From positions 32,652 to 96,651 of the forward strand of contig LNAC01001228.1 of NCBI GenBank assembly GCA_002007465.1: DNA of 64,000 nucleotides, in the 5' to 3' direction. Both the position numbers and the translations under genes were made by a program. The notes under the pieces are model-generated. The model made no database searches. It was not told the DNA's origin and saw nothing but the letters and a program-made list of their open reading frames with translations. Positions 49,450 to 60,968 of this stretch are shown piece after piece; position 1 is the first letter of the stretch, and each line of letters starts with the position of its first letter. Source of the stretch: Ailurus styani (lineage: Eukaryota; Chordata; Mammalia; Carnivora; Ailuridae).

Positions 49450-49583
49450 AGACATTAGGGAGGGTTTGTGCTATGGTGAGTGCTGTGAAAGGTGTAAACC
49501 TGATGAGTCACAGACCTGTACCCCTGGGGCAAATAATAATAAAAACAAATCAAAAAAAAAAAAAGAGAGAGAAATAGAGAGAA
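49450..49583 (+). mobile_element. Short L1 3' tail insertion in L1 ORF1
   Basis: gacattagggagggtttgtg to the cccctggggcaaataataat tail and poly(A). Same 3' end as the pieces at 5934 and 34260. Flanks are A/G-rich, so the duplication cannot be read exactly. Confidence 0.85.
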
Positions 49584-49946
49584 AGAAAGATTTATGGAAC
49601 ACAATAACAGAGGTAGGGAACTCAGGGACTCCATAAAACATAATAGCATATGTATCATAGGAAGAAGAATAGGGAGAGAAGTTATTTGAGGAAACAATAG
49701 CTGAAAACTTCCCTATTCTGGGGTAGGAAACAGATATCCAGATCCAGAAGGCATGGAGAACTCCCATCAAAATCAACAAAAGCCGGTAAACACCAAGCCA
49801 TATTTAATTAAATTTGCAAAAGATAGCAATGAAGAAAAAAATACTAAAAACACCAAGACAAAAGTAGTCCTTAACTTACAAGGGAAGACCCACAAGGCTA
49901 AACACAAATTTCTCAACAGAAATTTAGAAGCCAGAAAGTGTGGCAT

Positions 49947-50594
49947 TGATGAAGTTTTAGAATATAAGTGAGGTTCAGTGGGGTGGAGTCTGGAGCCAAG
50001 GACCAAGAAAGAATTCTTGAGACATCTTTGGTGCAAAATGGTGACTTTATTAAAACACGGGGACAGAATCCATGGGCAGAAAGAACTGCTGCCCCAGAAG
50101 ACACACAGGATACAAGAGGCTTTGCTATTTGTCTAGTTAAGGTTGTTTTTTCTTTTAGTAAGGTATCAACAGTAAGATAGTTGAGAGTTTCATGGAGGAA
50201 TGTCACATTCCTGCTATCACACGTCCTTATCCATGAGTTTTAGTTTTGGAAGAAATTTAACTTCATTTATATTTCCTTGTGCCTCAGCCTCCCTCAATTT
50301 TATGGAGGGGGAGATGATGTTAGGGCTTCAGGAACTGAGTTATGGGTCTTTGGAAGTTAGGCTATTGACAAGAAAGCTTCTTCCTTGTAAATCACTAGGA
50401 CATTTGTAAATGGAGGTAGACTCAGGTCTTGCAGGATTGTGATCTCTGTAAGTTAATTGTTTGTCCTTTAGGGCAGCCAAGAATACCTGAGGAATGCAGC
50501 ACATGTCACCATGTCACCATGGGGGGGGGGGGTTAAGTGGAGTTAAGTTGCCAGCTTCCGCTTTGTCCTCAGCTAGCCTTCTGTTCCCTCATCA
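49947..50594 (-). mobile_element. Solo LTR, 648 bases (ERV family 1, antisense)
   Basis: Inserted in L1 ORF1 with an exact 4-base duplication gcat (49943-49946 and 50595-50598). On the minus strand it begins TGATGAGGG and ends CTTCATCA, with AATAAA and the ctcaagaattctttcttgg block. A G-run of 11 lies at 50521-50531. Confidence 0.92.
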
Positions 50595-53500
50595 GCATGA
50601 TATATTCAACATGCTGAACTGGAAAAAATATGATGCCAAGAATGCTCTATCCAGCAAGGTTATCACTCAGAATAGAAGGAGAAATAAAGAGTTTCCCAGA
50701 CTAACAAATACTACAGGAGTTCATGAACAACAAACCAGCCCTGCAAGAAATATTAAAGGGGAGTCTTTGTGTAGAAAGGAAAGAATAAAAGTGACAAAGA
50801 CAAGAAAGGAACAGAGGAAATCTGCAGAAACAATGAAAAAACAAATAATAAAATGACAACAAATATGTATCTGTCAATAGTTACTCTGAATGTAAATAGA
50901 CTAAATGCTCCAATCAAAAGACATAAGGTGTCATAATGGATGAAAAAAACCAACATCCATCTATATGTTGCCTACAAGAGACTCATTGTAAACCTAAACA
51001 CAACTTAAAAGTGAGGGGATGGAGAAATATTTATCATGCAAATGTTTGTCAAAAGAAAGCCAGGGTAGTAATACTTATTTTGGACAAATGAGACTTTAAA
51101 ACAAAGACTGTAACAAGAGATAAAGAAGGGCATTATATCATAATAAAGAGGACAAGAAGATCTAACAATTGTAAATATTTATACAACCAATATGGAATCA
51201 CCCAAATATGTAAAACAATTAATAACATGAAGGAATTTGTTGATAACAATATAATAACAGTGGATTTTCACCCCACTTACATCAATGGACAGATCATCTA
51301 AGCAGAAAATCAACAAGGAAACAACACCTTTGGATAACACACTGGACCAGATGAACTTAACAGATATATTCAGAACACTTCATCCTAAACCAGCAGAATA
51401 TACATTCTTTTAAAGGGCACATGGGACATTCTCCAAAACAGTCAAAGTCAACAGTCCAAACAATCCAGGTCACAACTCAGGACTCAACAAGTACAAAAAG
51501 ATTGAGATCATACCATACATATTTTCTGACTATAATGCTGTGAAACTTGAAGGGAATCCCAAGAAAAAAATTTGGAAAGACCACAAATTCATGGAAGTTA
51601 AACAATATACTGCTAAACAATGCATGGGTCAGCCAGGAAATCAAAGAAGAAATTTTAAAAAAATATACCTGGAAACAAAAATGAAAACACAAGGGTCTAA
51701 ACCTTTGGGATGGAGCAAAAGTGGACTTAAGAGGGAAGTATATAGCAATAAAGGCTTACTTTAAAAAGCAAGAAAAGTCTCAAATAAACGACCTAACCTT
51801 ATACCAAAAGGAGCCTATACCTAAAGAAAAAAAAATAGAAAGGAAAAATAAAGAAAAAAAAGCAACAAAACCTAAAGGCAGCGGAAGAAAGGACATAATA
51901 AAGATTAGAGCAGAAATAAATTATATAGAAACCCAGAAAACAATAGAAGAAATCAATGAAACCAGGAGCTGATTCTTTGAAAAAATTAATCAAATTTACA
52001 AACCACTAGCCAGATTTATCAAAAAGAAAAGCGACCCAAGTAAATAAAATCACAAGTGAAAGAAAAGAGATCATAACACCACAGAAATATAAACAATGAT
52101 AAGAGAATATTATGAAAAACTATATGCCAACAAATTAGACAACCTGGAAGAAATGGATAAATTCCTAGGACAATATAAACTACCAAAACTGAAACAGGAA
52201 GAAATAGAAAATTTGAAAAGACCAATAACCATCAAAGACATTGAATCAGTAATCAAAAAAGTCTCCCAAAAAACAAAAGTCCAGGCCAGATGGCTTCACA
52301 GGGGAATTCTACCAAACACTTAAAGAAGAGTTAAGATCTATTCTTCTCACACTTTTCCAAAAGATAGAAATGGAAGGAACACTTCAAATCCATTCTATGA
52401 GGCCAATATTACCTTGATTCCAAAACAAGATAAAGATTCCACTAAAAATGAGAACTATAGGCAAATTCCCCTGATGAACACGCAAATATTCTCAATGAAA
52501 TATTAGCAAATCAAATCCAGCAGTACATTAAAAGAATAATTCATTATGATCCAGTGAGATTTATTCCTGGGCTGAGAGGGTGGTTCAATATTCGCAAATC
52601 AGTCAATGTGATACACCACATTAATAAAAGGGAATATAAGAACCAAATGACCCTCTCCATAGATGCAGAAAAAGCATTTAACAAAGTACTACATCCACAT
52701 ATAATAAAAACCCTCAACAAAGTACAGTTAAAGGGAACATACCTCAACATAATAAAAGCCATATACAAAAACTGACACTTAATATCATCTTCAATGGGGA
52801 AAAACTGAAAGCTTTCCCTCTATGGTCAGAAACAAGACAAGGATGTCCACTCTCACCATTGTTGTTCGACCTAGAACTGGAAGTCCTAGCCTCAGCAATC
52901 AGACAACACAAAGAAAGAAAGTCATCCAAATCAGGTAGGGAGAGGTCACACTTTCACTACACTATATAGAAAACACAAAAGACTCCAGCAAAAAAATTGC
53001 TAGAACTGATATACAAATTTAGTAGAGTTATGGCATACAGACTCAACATACAGAGAAATCTGGTACATTTCTATACTCCAATAGTGAAGCAGCAGAAAGA
53101 GAAATCAAGGAACCACTCCTATTTATAACTGCACAAAAAGTAATAAGATATCTAGGAATAAACCTAAGCAAAGAGGCAAAAGATCTGTACTCTGAAAACT
53201 ATAAAACACCGATAAAAGAAATTGAAGACGACACGAAGAAATAGAAAAACATCCCATGTTCTTGATTTGGAAGAATATTGTTAAAATGTCTATACTACCC
53301 AAAGCAATGTATACATCTTAATGCAATCCCTATCAAAATACCAACAGCATTTTTCACAGTCCTAAAACAAACAATCCTATAATCCGCGTGGAACCACAAT
53401 GACCCCAAACATCCAAAGCAACCTTGAAAAAGAAAAGTGAAGCTGGAGGCATTGTGATTCTGGTCTTCAAGGTATATTACAAAGCTGTAGTGATTAAGAC

Positions 53501-53991
53501 TGTACGATACTGGTACAAAAACAGACACATAGAGCAATGGAACAGAATAGAAAAGCCAGAAATGAACCCACAACTTTATGGTCAATTAATCTTAGACAAA
53601 GCAAGACAGAATATCCAATAGAAAAAAAAGACAATCTCTTCAGCAAATGGTGTTGGGAAACTAGACAACAACATGCAAAAGAATGACACTGGACCACTTT
53701 CTTACACAAACGTAAATTGAAAATGGACAAAAGACCTAAGTGTGAGACAGGAAGCCATTAAAATCCTAGAGGAGAACACAGGCAGCAACCTCTTTGACAT
53801 CAGCTGTTGCAATTTCTACTAGATATGTCCCCTGAGACAAAGGAAGGGAAAGCAAAAATAAAGTATTGGAACTTCATCAAAAGAAAAAGCTTCTGCACAG
53901 CAAAGGAAACCTCAAAACTAAAAGGCAACCTATAGAATGGGAAAAGATATTTGCAAATGACATATCTGATAAAGAGTTAGCATTCAAAATC

Positions 53992-54190
53992 GGGGCACCT
54001 GCGTGGCTCAATTGTTAAGCATCTGCCTTCAGCTCAGGTCATGATCCCAGCGTCCTAGGATCGAGCCCCACATCGGGCTCCCTGCTCAGCGGGAAGCCTG
54101 CTTCTCCCTCTCCCACTGCCCCTGTTTGCTTGCATTCCCTCTCTCACTGTCTCTCTGTGTCAAATAAGTAAATAAAATCTTTTAAAAAAA
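53992..54190 (+). repeat. CAN-SINE in L1 ORF2
   Basis: Target-site copies beginning aaagagttag at 53971 and 54191, 21 bases with two differences. Confidence 0.93.
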
Positions 54191-54631
54191 AAAGAGTTAG
54201 TATCCAAAATCTATAAAGAACTTCTCAAACTCAACACCCAAAACACAAATAATCCAGTTAAAAAATGAGAATTCATGAATAGACATTTTTCCAAAGAAGA
54301 GATATACAAATGACAAACAGACACATGAAAAGATGTTCAGCATCACTCATCATCAGGGAAATACAAATCAAAAATACAATGAGATATAGCTTCCCACCAG
54401 GCAGAATAGCTAAAATTAGCAACATAAGAAACAACAGGTGTTGGTGAGGATGTAGAGAAAAGGGAACCCTCTTATGCTGTTGGTGGGAGTGCAAACTGGT
54501 GCCTCTGCTCTGAAAAACAGTATGGAGGGTCATCAAAAAGTTAAAAGTAGAGCTACCCTACAACCCAGAAATTGCAATACTAGGTATTTACCAAAGAATA
54601 CAAAAATACTAATTCAAAGGGATACAGGCAA

Positions 54632-54783
54632 ACGATAGAAAGAGATACAAAAAGAAGCAGAAAAAAGAAGATCCAGATAAATAATGGGAAAGTTGCAGAT
54701 AGAAATAGAGGCAGAGATATAATGAAAGAGTGAGAGATACAACAGAGACAAAGATGCAGAGACAGATATAAAAAGATGCAGAG
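54632..54783. repeat. Purine-rich (AGAGACAGATA-like) insert in L1
   Basis: About 150 bases of A/G-rich imperfect repeat (agagatac, gcagagacagatat) splitting the ORF2 word ggatacaggcacccatatg. Confidence 0.75.
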
Positions 54784-55336
54784 ACACCCATATGTTGATT
54801 GCAGCATTATTCACATAGTGAAGATATGGAAGCAGCCCCAGTGTCCACTGTATAAAGATGTGGCATATATATACAATGTAATATTACTCTACCACAAGAG
54901 TATTATATCTTGTCATCTGCAAAAACATGGATGGCCTAGAGGGTATTATGTTAAGGGACAGTTAGACAAAGCAGACAAATACCACATGATTTCACTTACA
55001 TGTGGACTCTAAAAAGCAAAACAAACAAAAAACAGACTCACAAATACAGAGAACAAACTACTGGTTACCACAGGGGAGATGAATGGGAGGTAAAGCAAAA
55101 TAAGTGAAGCTGATTAAGAGGTACAAACTTCCAGTTATAAAAGAAATAAATCGTGGAGAGAAAAAGTCAATATAGTCAATGTTATAAGCATGTGATATGG
55201 TGACAGATGGTGACTACACCATTGTGATAGCCATTGAGTAATGAATGGACTTGTCAGATCGCTGTGTCATACACCAGATACTAACATAACATTGTATGTC
55301 AACTGTACTACAACAAATAAATATAATAAAAAGATG

Positions 55337-55450
55337 TAGACAGACACACTGAAAGCAATTTAAGGGACAAGGAGAAACACATAGAAAGAAAGGTGCACAC
55401 ATAGAGATATAACAGAAAGAGAAGATAGGGATGATGATCCATTGACTGTC
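55337..55450. repeat. Purine-rich low-complexity tail
   Basis: A/G-rich sequence (gatgtagacagacacactga, catagagatataacagaaag) of similar style to the 54632 insert, directly after the L1 end. Confidence 0.55.
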
Positions 55451-55466
55451 AGGATCCAGTTACTTC

Positions 55467-55660
55467 TTTTTTTTATTAAGATTTATTTATTTATCTGAGA
55501 AAGAGAGAGGGGGAGAGGCAGAGGGAAAGAGAATCTCCAGCAGACTCACCACTGAAAACGGGGCCTGATGCGGGGCTGGATCTCACAACCCTGAGATCAG
55601 GACCTGAGCCGAAATCAGGAGTCCCATACTTTCCTGACTGAACCACCCAGGCACCCCTGC
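55467..55660 (-). repeat. CAN-SINE (antisense) downstream of DQB
   Basis: Poly-T then reversed body and head. Flanks tccagttacttct and cctagtcacttct are the target-site copies. Confidence 0.9.
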
Positions 55661-55674
55661 ACCTAGTCACTTCT

Positions 55675-56104
55675 GAAATCAACTTGACCCCAGACTTCCT
55701 TGTAATATGAACAAAGTAAACTTGAGTTGGGTTTCTATCATGTAAAACCAGAAATGGTACTTTTATTGCTAGTTATATTTTTTCAAAATAAAAATGGACC
55801 TTGATCAATGTGACTTGCCAAGATATATCTGAAACATCACTGTGGTTCTCTGAGACACCAGGGGCCACTATACCTGTGCCCGCATAATTTCACTGTCAGC
55901 TTACATACAGGATGCTCATCAAACCTAAAGAGAGGCCATTGCACTGAACAATACCATGAAGGATGTGACTATTCATGATATTTTCTATCTCCTCTGCCTG
56001 CTCTTCACTTGGTAGCCCCAGATGCTTCTAGTCTCCCTTCAAGGAATAGTATGATCTTTTCATTCTGCCCGGATTTCCTGCCTCCACCCAGTTAAGAAGA
56101 CTCA
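55675..56104. other. Spacer downstream of DQB 3' end
   Basis: Low-repeat sequence just past the DQB poly(A) site; nothing else recognised. Confidence 0.5.
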
Positions 56105-56496
56105 GGGTACAGAGAACTCATAATCATATTTAATTATGGTAAGATCTCTACATTCAGCTAAAAGGCTTCAACATACTCCTCTTGCACCATCGGAGAAGGA
56201 AGAATGGAAACAGAAAAGCCCTCGGGGGGAGTAGATGCTGCTGGCAGGGAACTCATAGGCAGAGGCCCACAGTCAGATCCTCAGGGTGGGGGTCACAGGA
56301 GGGGACCTGGTGACTGTGTCAGAGGCACTGTAGGACTCCGATCCATGTGGAGGTGAAATCCAGGAAAATGTCTATTCAGGAATTCTCATTTTTAACTGGA
56401 TTTCACCTGTGCCAGGCAGCTGGGAATCTGGGCAAGGACAGGCAGGCATTACAGAAGGCGGAATCCCAGGTATCTTCAGGCTTCAGTGCAGCAGCC
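56105..56496 (-). CDS. DQB: DQB exon 6: last codons, stop and 3' UTR
   Basis: Minus-strand acceptor tctctacag ending at 56497. The exon opens with the end of a Gly codon, then CTG CTG CAC TGA (LLH stop, coding end 56483). The rest is 3' UTR of about 370 bases up to the ATTAAA at 56134-56129. The sequence around the poly(A) signal (acc ataattaaatatgat, minus strand) resembles the 3' end of other DQB genes. The 3' end near 56105 is estimated. Confidence 0.85.
56129..56134 (-). terminator. DQB: DQB polyadenylation signal ATTAAA
   Basis: TTTAAT on the plus strand is ATTAAA on the gene strand, about 350 bases after the stop. No AATAAA is closer to the expected 3' end. Confidence 0.7.
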
Positions 56497-58490
56497 CTGT
56501 AGAGAAGAGGGTGATCAGCACAGGGGACCTTCAGAGCTGTGTCCTCTCCCTTCCTCTCGGGACCACTGCAGCATCAGAGAAAGCTGGGATCCAGGGTGTA
56601 CTGTCCTCACCTCCCCCAATATCTCTAGAAAGGTACAATCAACTCAAGAGAACAGGGCACTCCAGCTGCACACAAGTGTGTGGGACAAACAGGTGTGTGG
56701 GAGGCAGTGGAGCAGCTGTTATCCTTTCAGGGGCTATTAAGGTTTTAGTAAATGAAATGAGAACTCACCTTCTTTCCACCACTAGTAGCCTTTCATTTAT
56801 AAACTCACACAGGCAGTAGCCACCAACACGAAACACTATGTGGGCATCATCCTGGTGTCTAACACCCAAGACATGGCTCTGGTTCCACGTTTCCCAGAAA
56901 GATACCACCAACGTTATGGCTTAGTTCTGGAACAACTCTGGATCTGCCTACAGAAACTGGGGAAACTTCTCTGCTAACTCTTGATCTCTGCAGCAGGGAC
57001 AGGCCATGAACTGAGTGCCCTCACCTCATGCTCTTCCCTCTTTCACCTGTGCCCAAACCCCCACAGAATCAGAGCAGAAATAGTACCTGCTGGCGGAGAC
57101 CCAGGAGATCCTACAAAAAGAAGTTGTTACAGAAAAAGATATTGTTACACAAACAGCCAGTCTCTCACTCACCCCAAAGGGAGGTGAGATTAAAAAAAAA
57201 CCTAATTTGAATTTTACTTTCCCCCCACCTGTCAACCACAAAATATTAACTGCCCTAAGCTAAATCCCACAAAATGAATGACATTGTCACCAGAAGGAAG
57301 GGAAGCAGATGCTCATAAAGAAGGAAGCTTTCAGAAAGGAGCCAGTGAGACAATGATAAACTGTCAAGGACCCTAGAATATATACTCCACGTGTTACCTC
57401 CGTGATGGGGCTCCTTTCAATCAGTAACATCAGATTCTGAAGCTTTCCCCTAGGTTGTCCCCCTCCCACCACCAGCCCAGGCTCCTTCCATTCAGGGTCA
57501 GAAGGAAAGAGCTACATCTAGAGGCACAGGCACCCCTCTGAACACAGGCCCAGAGGCACAGCCCTTCTCCCCCATTTCCCCAGAGTGTCTTACCTTTCTG
57601 GCTCCTGTGACGGATGATAAGGCCCAGCCCGAGGAAGATCAGCCCCAGCACAAAGCCTCCGATCCCACTCAGCATCTTGCTCTGGGCAGATTCAGACTGT
57701 GCCCCTGGAGAGCAGAGCCTGAGTGTCAGGGATGTCCCCACACCCCACAGGGTCCCTTTGGGAAGCCTGAAGTCCAGTCTGAGGTATAAGAGCTGGAGGT
57801 GCCAGGCAAACCTTGTACTCCATCCTGACCATCCTTAGGAGAGGAAAGAACCCACTGATAGCTCATTGCACATAGTGGGTATGTGTGAGAGAGGGGGAAG
57901 CTGAATCCTGCTCCTCAAGACACATCCCTAACCTCAGACTCTAAGATCCCAGTCACTAGCCAGAGTATAAATCTGTTAGAGCTACAGGACTGGGTGTGGG
58001 GCCATGATGTGGAGAATGATCTCTCTAGTATGTAGAACGACGTGAGGTCAAGATTCTTCTGATGTCCCTGCCATGGGACAAGAGGCGCTCTAATCCCCTG
58101 TGATTTCCAGCTCAGTAGTAACATCAAGGATGAGGAATAGAAATGGATGGGCAGGAGGAAGTTCTGTCTGGTGGGGCCCATAATGAAAGGAAACAGATTG
58201 CTCCTTACGCCACTCCACTATGACGGGGCTCTGGAGGCTGGGGTGCTCCACATGGCAGGTGTAGACATCTCCTCGCTGGGGAGTCATTTCCAGCATCACA
58301 AGGATCTGGAAGGTCCAGTCTCCATTCCTAATAAGTGGAGTGGAGACGACACCAGCTGTCTCCTCCTGGTCATTCCGAAACCACCGAACTTTGATCTGGC
58401 CTGGGTAGAAATCTGTCACTGAGCATACCAGCATGTTGTGGTTGTTCAGAACCTCCGTCCTGGATGGGGAAATGGTCACTGTAGGTTCCA
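56483..58490 (-). CDS. DQB: MHC class II DQ beta chain, 3' part (exons 3-6)
   Basis: Partner of DQA in the class II DQ heterodimer. In the window the coding exons on the minus strand are 58490-58209 (exon 3, 282 bases), 57704-57594 (exon 4, 111), 57110-57087 (exon 5, 24) and 56496-56483 (exon 6, stop TGA at 56485-56483). All splice sites are canonical and the phases join cleanly. They encode the Ig-like beta-2 domain, connecting peptide, membrane helix and cytoplasmic tail. The sequence [13 protein letters not shown] and the tail ending LLH mark it as DQB rather than DRB or DPB. Exons 1 and 2 would be at higher coordinates; a long L1 fills intron 2 from about 58699 to the window end. The visible part is intact; whether the whole gene is functional cannot be judged here. 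Confidence 0.96.
57087..57110 (-). CDS. DQB: DQB exon 5: 8-residue cytoplasmic-tail exon
   Basis: A 24-base micro-exon, too short for ORF calling. The minus strand reads ttttgtag, then GATCTCCTGGG... to CCAGCAG, then gtacta. Both splice sites are intact and the phase matches exons 4 and 6, giving ...[14 protein letters not shown]. In many human DQB1 alleles the matching exon is skipped; here nothing visible prevents inclusion. Confidence 0.85.
57594..57704 (-). CDS. DQB: DQB exon 4: connecting peptide and membrane helix
   Basis: Acceptor ctccag ending at 57705, donor gtaag from 57593. 111 bases encode [13 protein letters not shown], a glycine-rich transmembrane helix ([16 protein letters not shown]) and the start of the tail RHRSQK. 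The glycine-zipper spacing of the helix is the known class II beta pairing surface with the alpha helix. Confidence 0.96.
58209..58490 (-). CDS. DQB: DQB exon 3: beta-2 Ig-like domain
   Basis: Minus-strand acceptor ag at 58492-58491, donor gt at 58208-58207. 282 bases encode 94 residues from the split Val of [10 protein letters not shown] to IVEWR. Ig cysteines are in [11 protein letters not shown] and [11 protein letters not shown]; conserved stretches include [21 protein letters not shown] and LEMTPQRGD. The upstream minus-strand ATG at 58536 lies in intron sequence and is not a start. Confidence 0.97.
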
Positions 58491-58710
58491 CTGAGGGGAG
58501 TAACAGACAAGAAAAGACAGTGAAATATGAGATCATCCCAAGGAGAATGGTCCTCTCTTGGTACCAGGATGGAAAGATTCATAGATTTGAGTCTTAGATT
58601 AGGAGCTTGGCCACTTTATTAGTTTGAATAAACACATAGGTCAGCTTACTTTTCAGAGTCTGAAAAAATAATAGTAATCATTCTATGAAAGTTATTCTGG
58701 GAGGAAGCGG

Positions 58711-58722
58711 CAAGATGGCGGC
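58711..58722 (+). promoter_or_regulatory. YY1-like motif at the L1 5' end
   Basis: caagatggcggc twelve bases into the element matches the YY1 core, which in human L1 directs the start site; the role here is inferred. Confidence 0.6.
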
Positions 58723-59976
58723 AGAGTAGGAGACTGATTACCATCAGGTCCCAGAAATTCACCCAGATATCTATCAAACTATTCTTAACACCTACAAATT
58801 CTACCTGAGATCGAAGAGAAGAGCAGCAATTCTAGGAACAGAAAATCGACCACTTTATGAAAGATAGGACATGTGGAGAAGTGAATCTGAAGGAAAGGGA
58901 GGTTAGACCCTGGGGGGAGGGGCCAGCTCCTGGAAAGTGAGAGAGCAGCGAAGCACAAACTCAGAACTGTTAAAAGTCTGCTCCACTGAGGGACATCGCC
59001 CCAGATGCTAAATGGGGGCTGAAGCCCTCGTGGGAACAGTGTGGTCTCAGGACCCACGGGGACACAGAAAGACCAGGGGTATCTGAGCGCGACAGAGCTC
59101 CCAGGTATCAGAGAGCAGCCGATGGGAGAGATGGAGCCAAGCTGAGAAGGGGTCTCTCAGCTCGGGGTTACCTTGGGCAGTGATCCAAAGCACAGTCAGG
59201 CCACTGCTCTGTGAGCGGGGACCCCATCGGTGGCAGAACTGGACAGACCCCTCCTTCCTCCTCTGGGAAGAGAGGGGTGGGAGCGGCTGTAGAAATCAGC
59301 TGGATTTGGGGATTCTAAACGGGGCCATGTACCAGAGATAAAGACGCTCCGTCACAGGCCAGGTGAGCACAGAGGGCAGCCGGAGACCAGGAACACGGGA
59401 GGGACGGACTGCTTTTCTCTGAGGGCGCCCTGAGGAGTGAGGCCCCAAGCTCTCTGCTCCTCTGGGTTGGAGACTGGGAGCTGCCATTTTCAGTCCCATC
59501 CTCCAGCACGGTAGGGAAAGCGTTCAGGGAACAAAAGCTCCTGAGAGCGAACAGGAGCTGATTACTTAGCCTGGCCCCTGGCAAGGGCGGTGCAATTCCA
59601 CCTCGGGCAGAGACACTTGAGAATCACAGCAACAGGTCCCTATCCCAGAAGACCAGAAAAAAACATCCAGCCAAAGCCAAGTTCAAGATTGCTGAGAATG
59701 TGGAACTCCGGAGTGAGGGGAAAGCAACGCAGAAAATTAATGGCTTTTCCCCCATGATTCTTTAGTCGTTGAAAGTTAAATTCTTTGAATTTTATTTTTT
59801 TCTTACTGTTTTCCTTTAAATTTTTTCCTTTTTCCTATTTTAACGTTTTTAAATATTATATCTTATGGACACTTTTAATCTTTTTGAATTTTCATTGTTA
59901 TGGTGCTATTTTATCCCTTCAGTGTATTTAACCTTATTTTTTGTATACATATAGGGTCTGTTCAATTCACCAGTCT

Positions 59977-60053
59977 AATAGATATAGAGATAGAGATGAT
60001 AGAGTCAGAGACAGAGATAGATACAGAAACAGAAATAGATAATATAGATATAG
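59977..60053. repeat. GATA/GACA-type microsatellite in L1 5' UTR
   Basis: Imperfect agata/agaca repeats (atagagatagagatgataga). Confidence 0.85.
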
Positions 60054-60850
60054 GATTTTTTTTATTTATTTATTTGTTTTGTTTTTGTTTGATTTTGTTT
60101 TTTTGTGTTTTTCCCCTCTTTCTCTTCTCCCAGTTCCAGGTCTCTTCTGAGTTCTCTCATCCATCTATTCCTATCTGCATAAAATGACAAGGCGGAAAAA
60201 ATCAACACACACAAAAAAAGAACAAGAGGTAGTAAATCAATGCGGACATTAGTAATATGACAGAACTAGAGTTCAGAATAACGATTATTAAGGTGTTGGC
60301 TGGGCTCAAAAAAAACATGGAAGATAATAGAGAATCCCTCTATAGAGAAATAAAAATCCTTTCTGGAGAAATAAAAGAACTAAAATCTAACCAAGCTGAA
60401 ATCAAAACCAAGCTGAAATCAAAAAAGCTATTAATGAGGTGCAATAGAAAATGGAGGCTCTTACTGCTAGGATAAATGAAGCAGAAGACAGAATTAATGA
60501 TTTAGAAGACAAAATGTCAGAGAATAAAGAAAAGGAGGAAAAGAGAGACAACTACTGGACCATGAGGGGAGAATTTGAGAGAGAAGTGATACCATAAGAC
60601 AAAACAATATTAGAATAATTGGGATCCCAGAAGAGGAAGAGAAAGAGAGAGGGAGAGGGGCAGAAGTTATACTGGAGCAAATTATAGTACAGAATTTCCC
60701 TAATTTGGCGAAGGGGACAAGCATCAAAATCCGGGAGGCACAGAGAACCCCCCACAAAATCAATAAATATAGGTCCACACCCCATCAACAAATAGTAAAA
60801 TTTAAAAGTCTTAGTGACAAAGAGAAAATCCTGAAAGCAGCTCAGGACAA

Positions 60851-60968
60851 GAGGTCTATACCATACAATGGTAGAAATATTAGACTGACAGCAGACCTAT
60901 CCACAGAGAGAGGTCTATACCATACAATGGTAGAAATATTAGACTGACAGCAGACCTATCCACAGAGA
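60851..60968 (+). repeat. Exact 59-base tandem duplication in L1 ORF1
   Basis: Unit starts gaggtctataccatacaatg at 60851 and again at 60910. 59 is not a multiple of 3, so it shifts the ORF1 frame. Confidence 0.95.

Larger units (their letters stand above)
48052..55336 (+). mobile_element. Near full-length old L1 (module 3, ORF1, ORF2, 3' UTR)
   Basis: 5' UTR from gacagaggagctaggatggc (about 48052), ORF1 beginning near 49137 (an 83-residue start survives), ORF2 from about 50860 through endonuclease, reverse transcriptase (about 52500-53000) and C-terminal region to 54560, then 3' UTR ending near 55336. Interrupted by an L1 tail (49450), an LTR (49947), a SINE (53992) and a purine-rich insert (54632). 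Many stops; inactive. Confidence 0.85.

Noticed and set aside
58536..58536. Minus-strand ATG before DQB exon 3 as a DQB start
   Set aside because: It lies in intron 2 upstream of a canonical acceptor; class II beta chains need exons 1 and 2.
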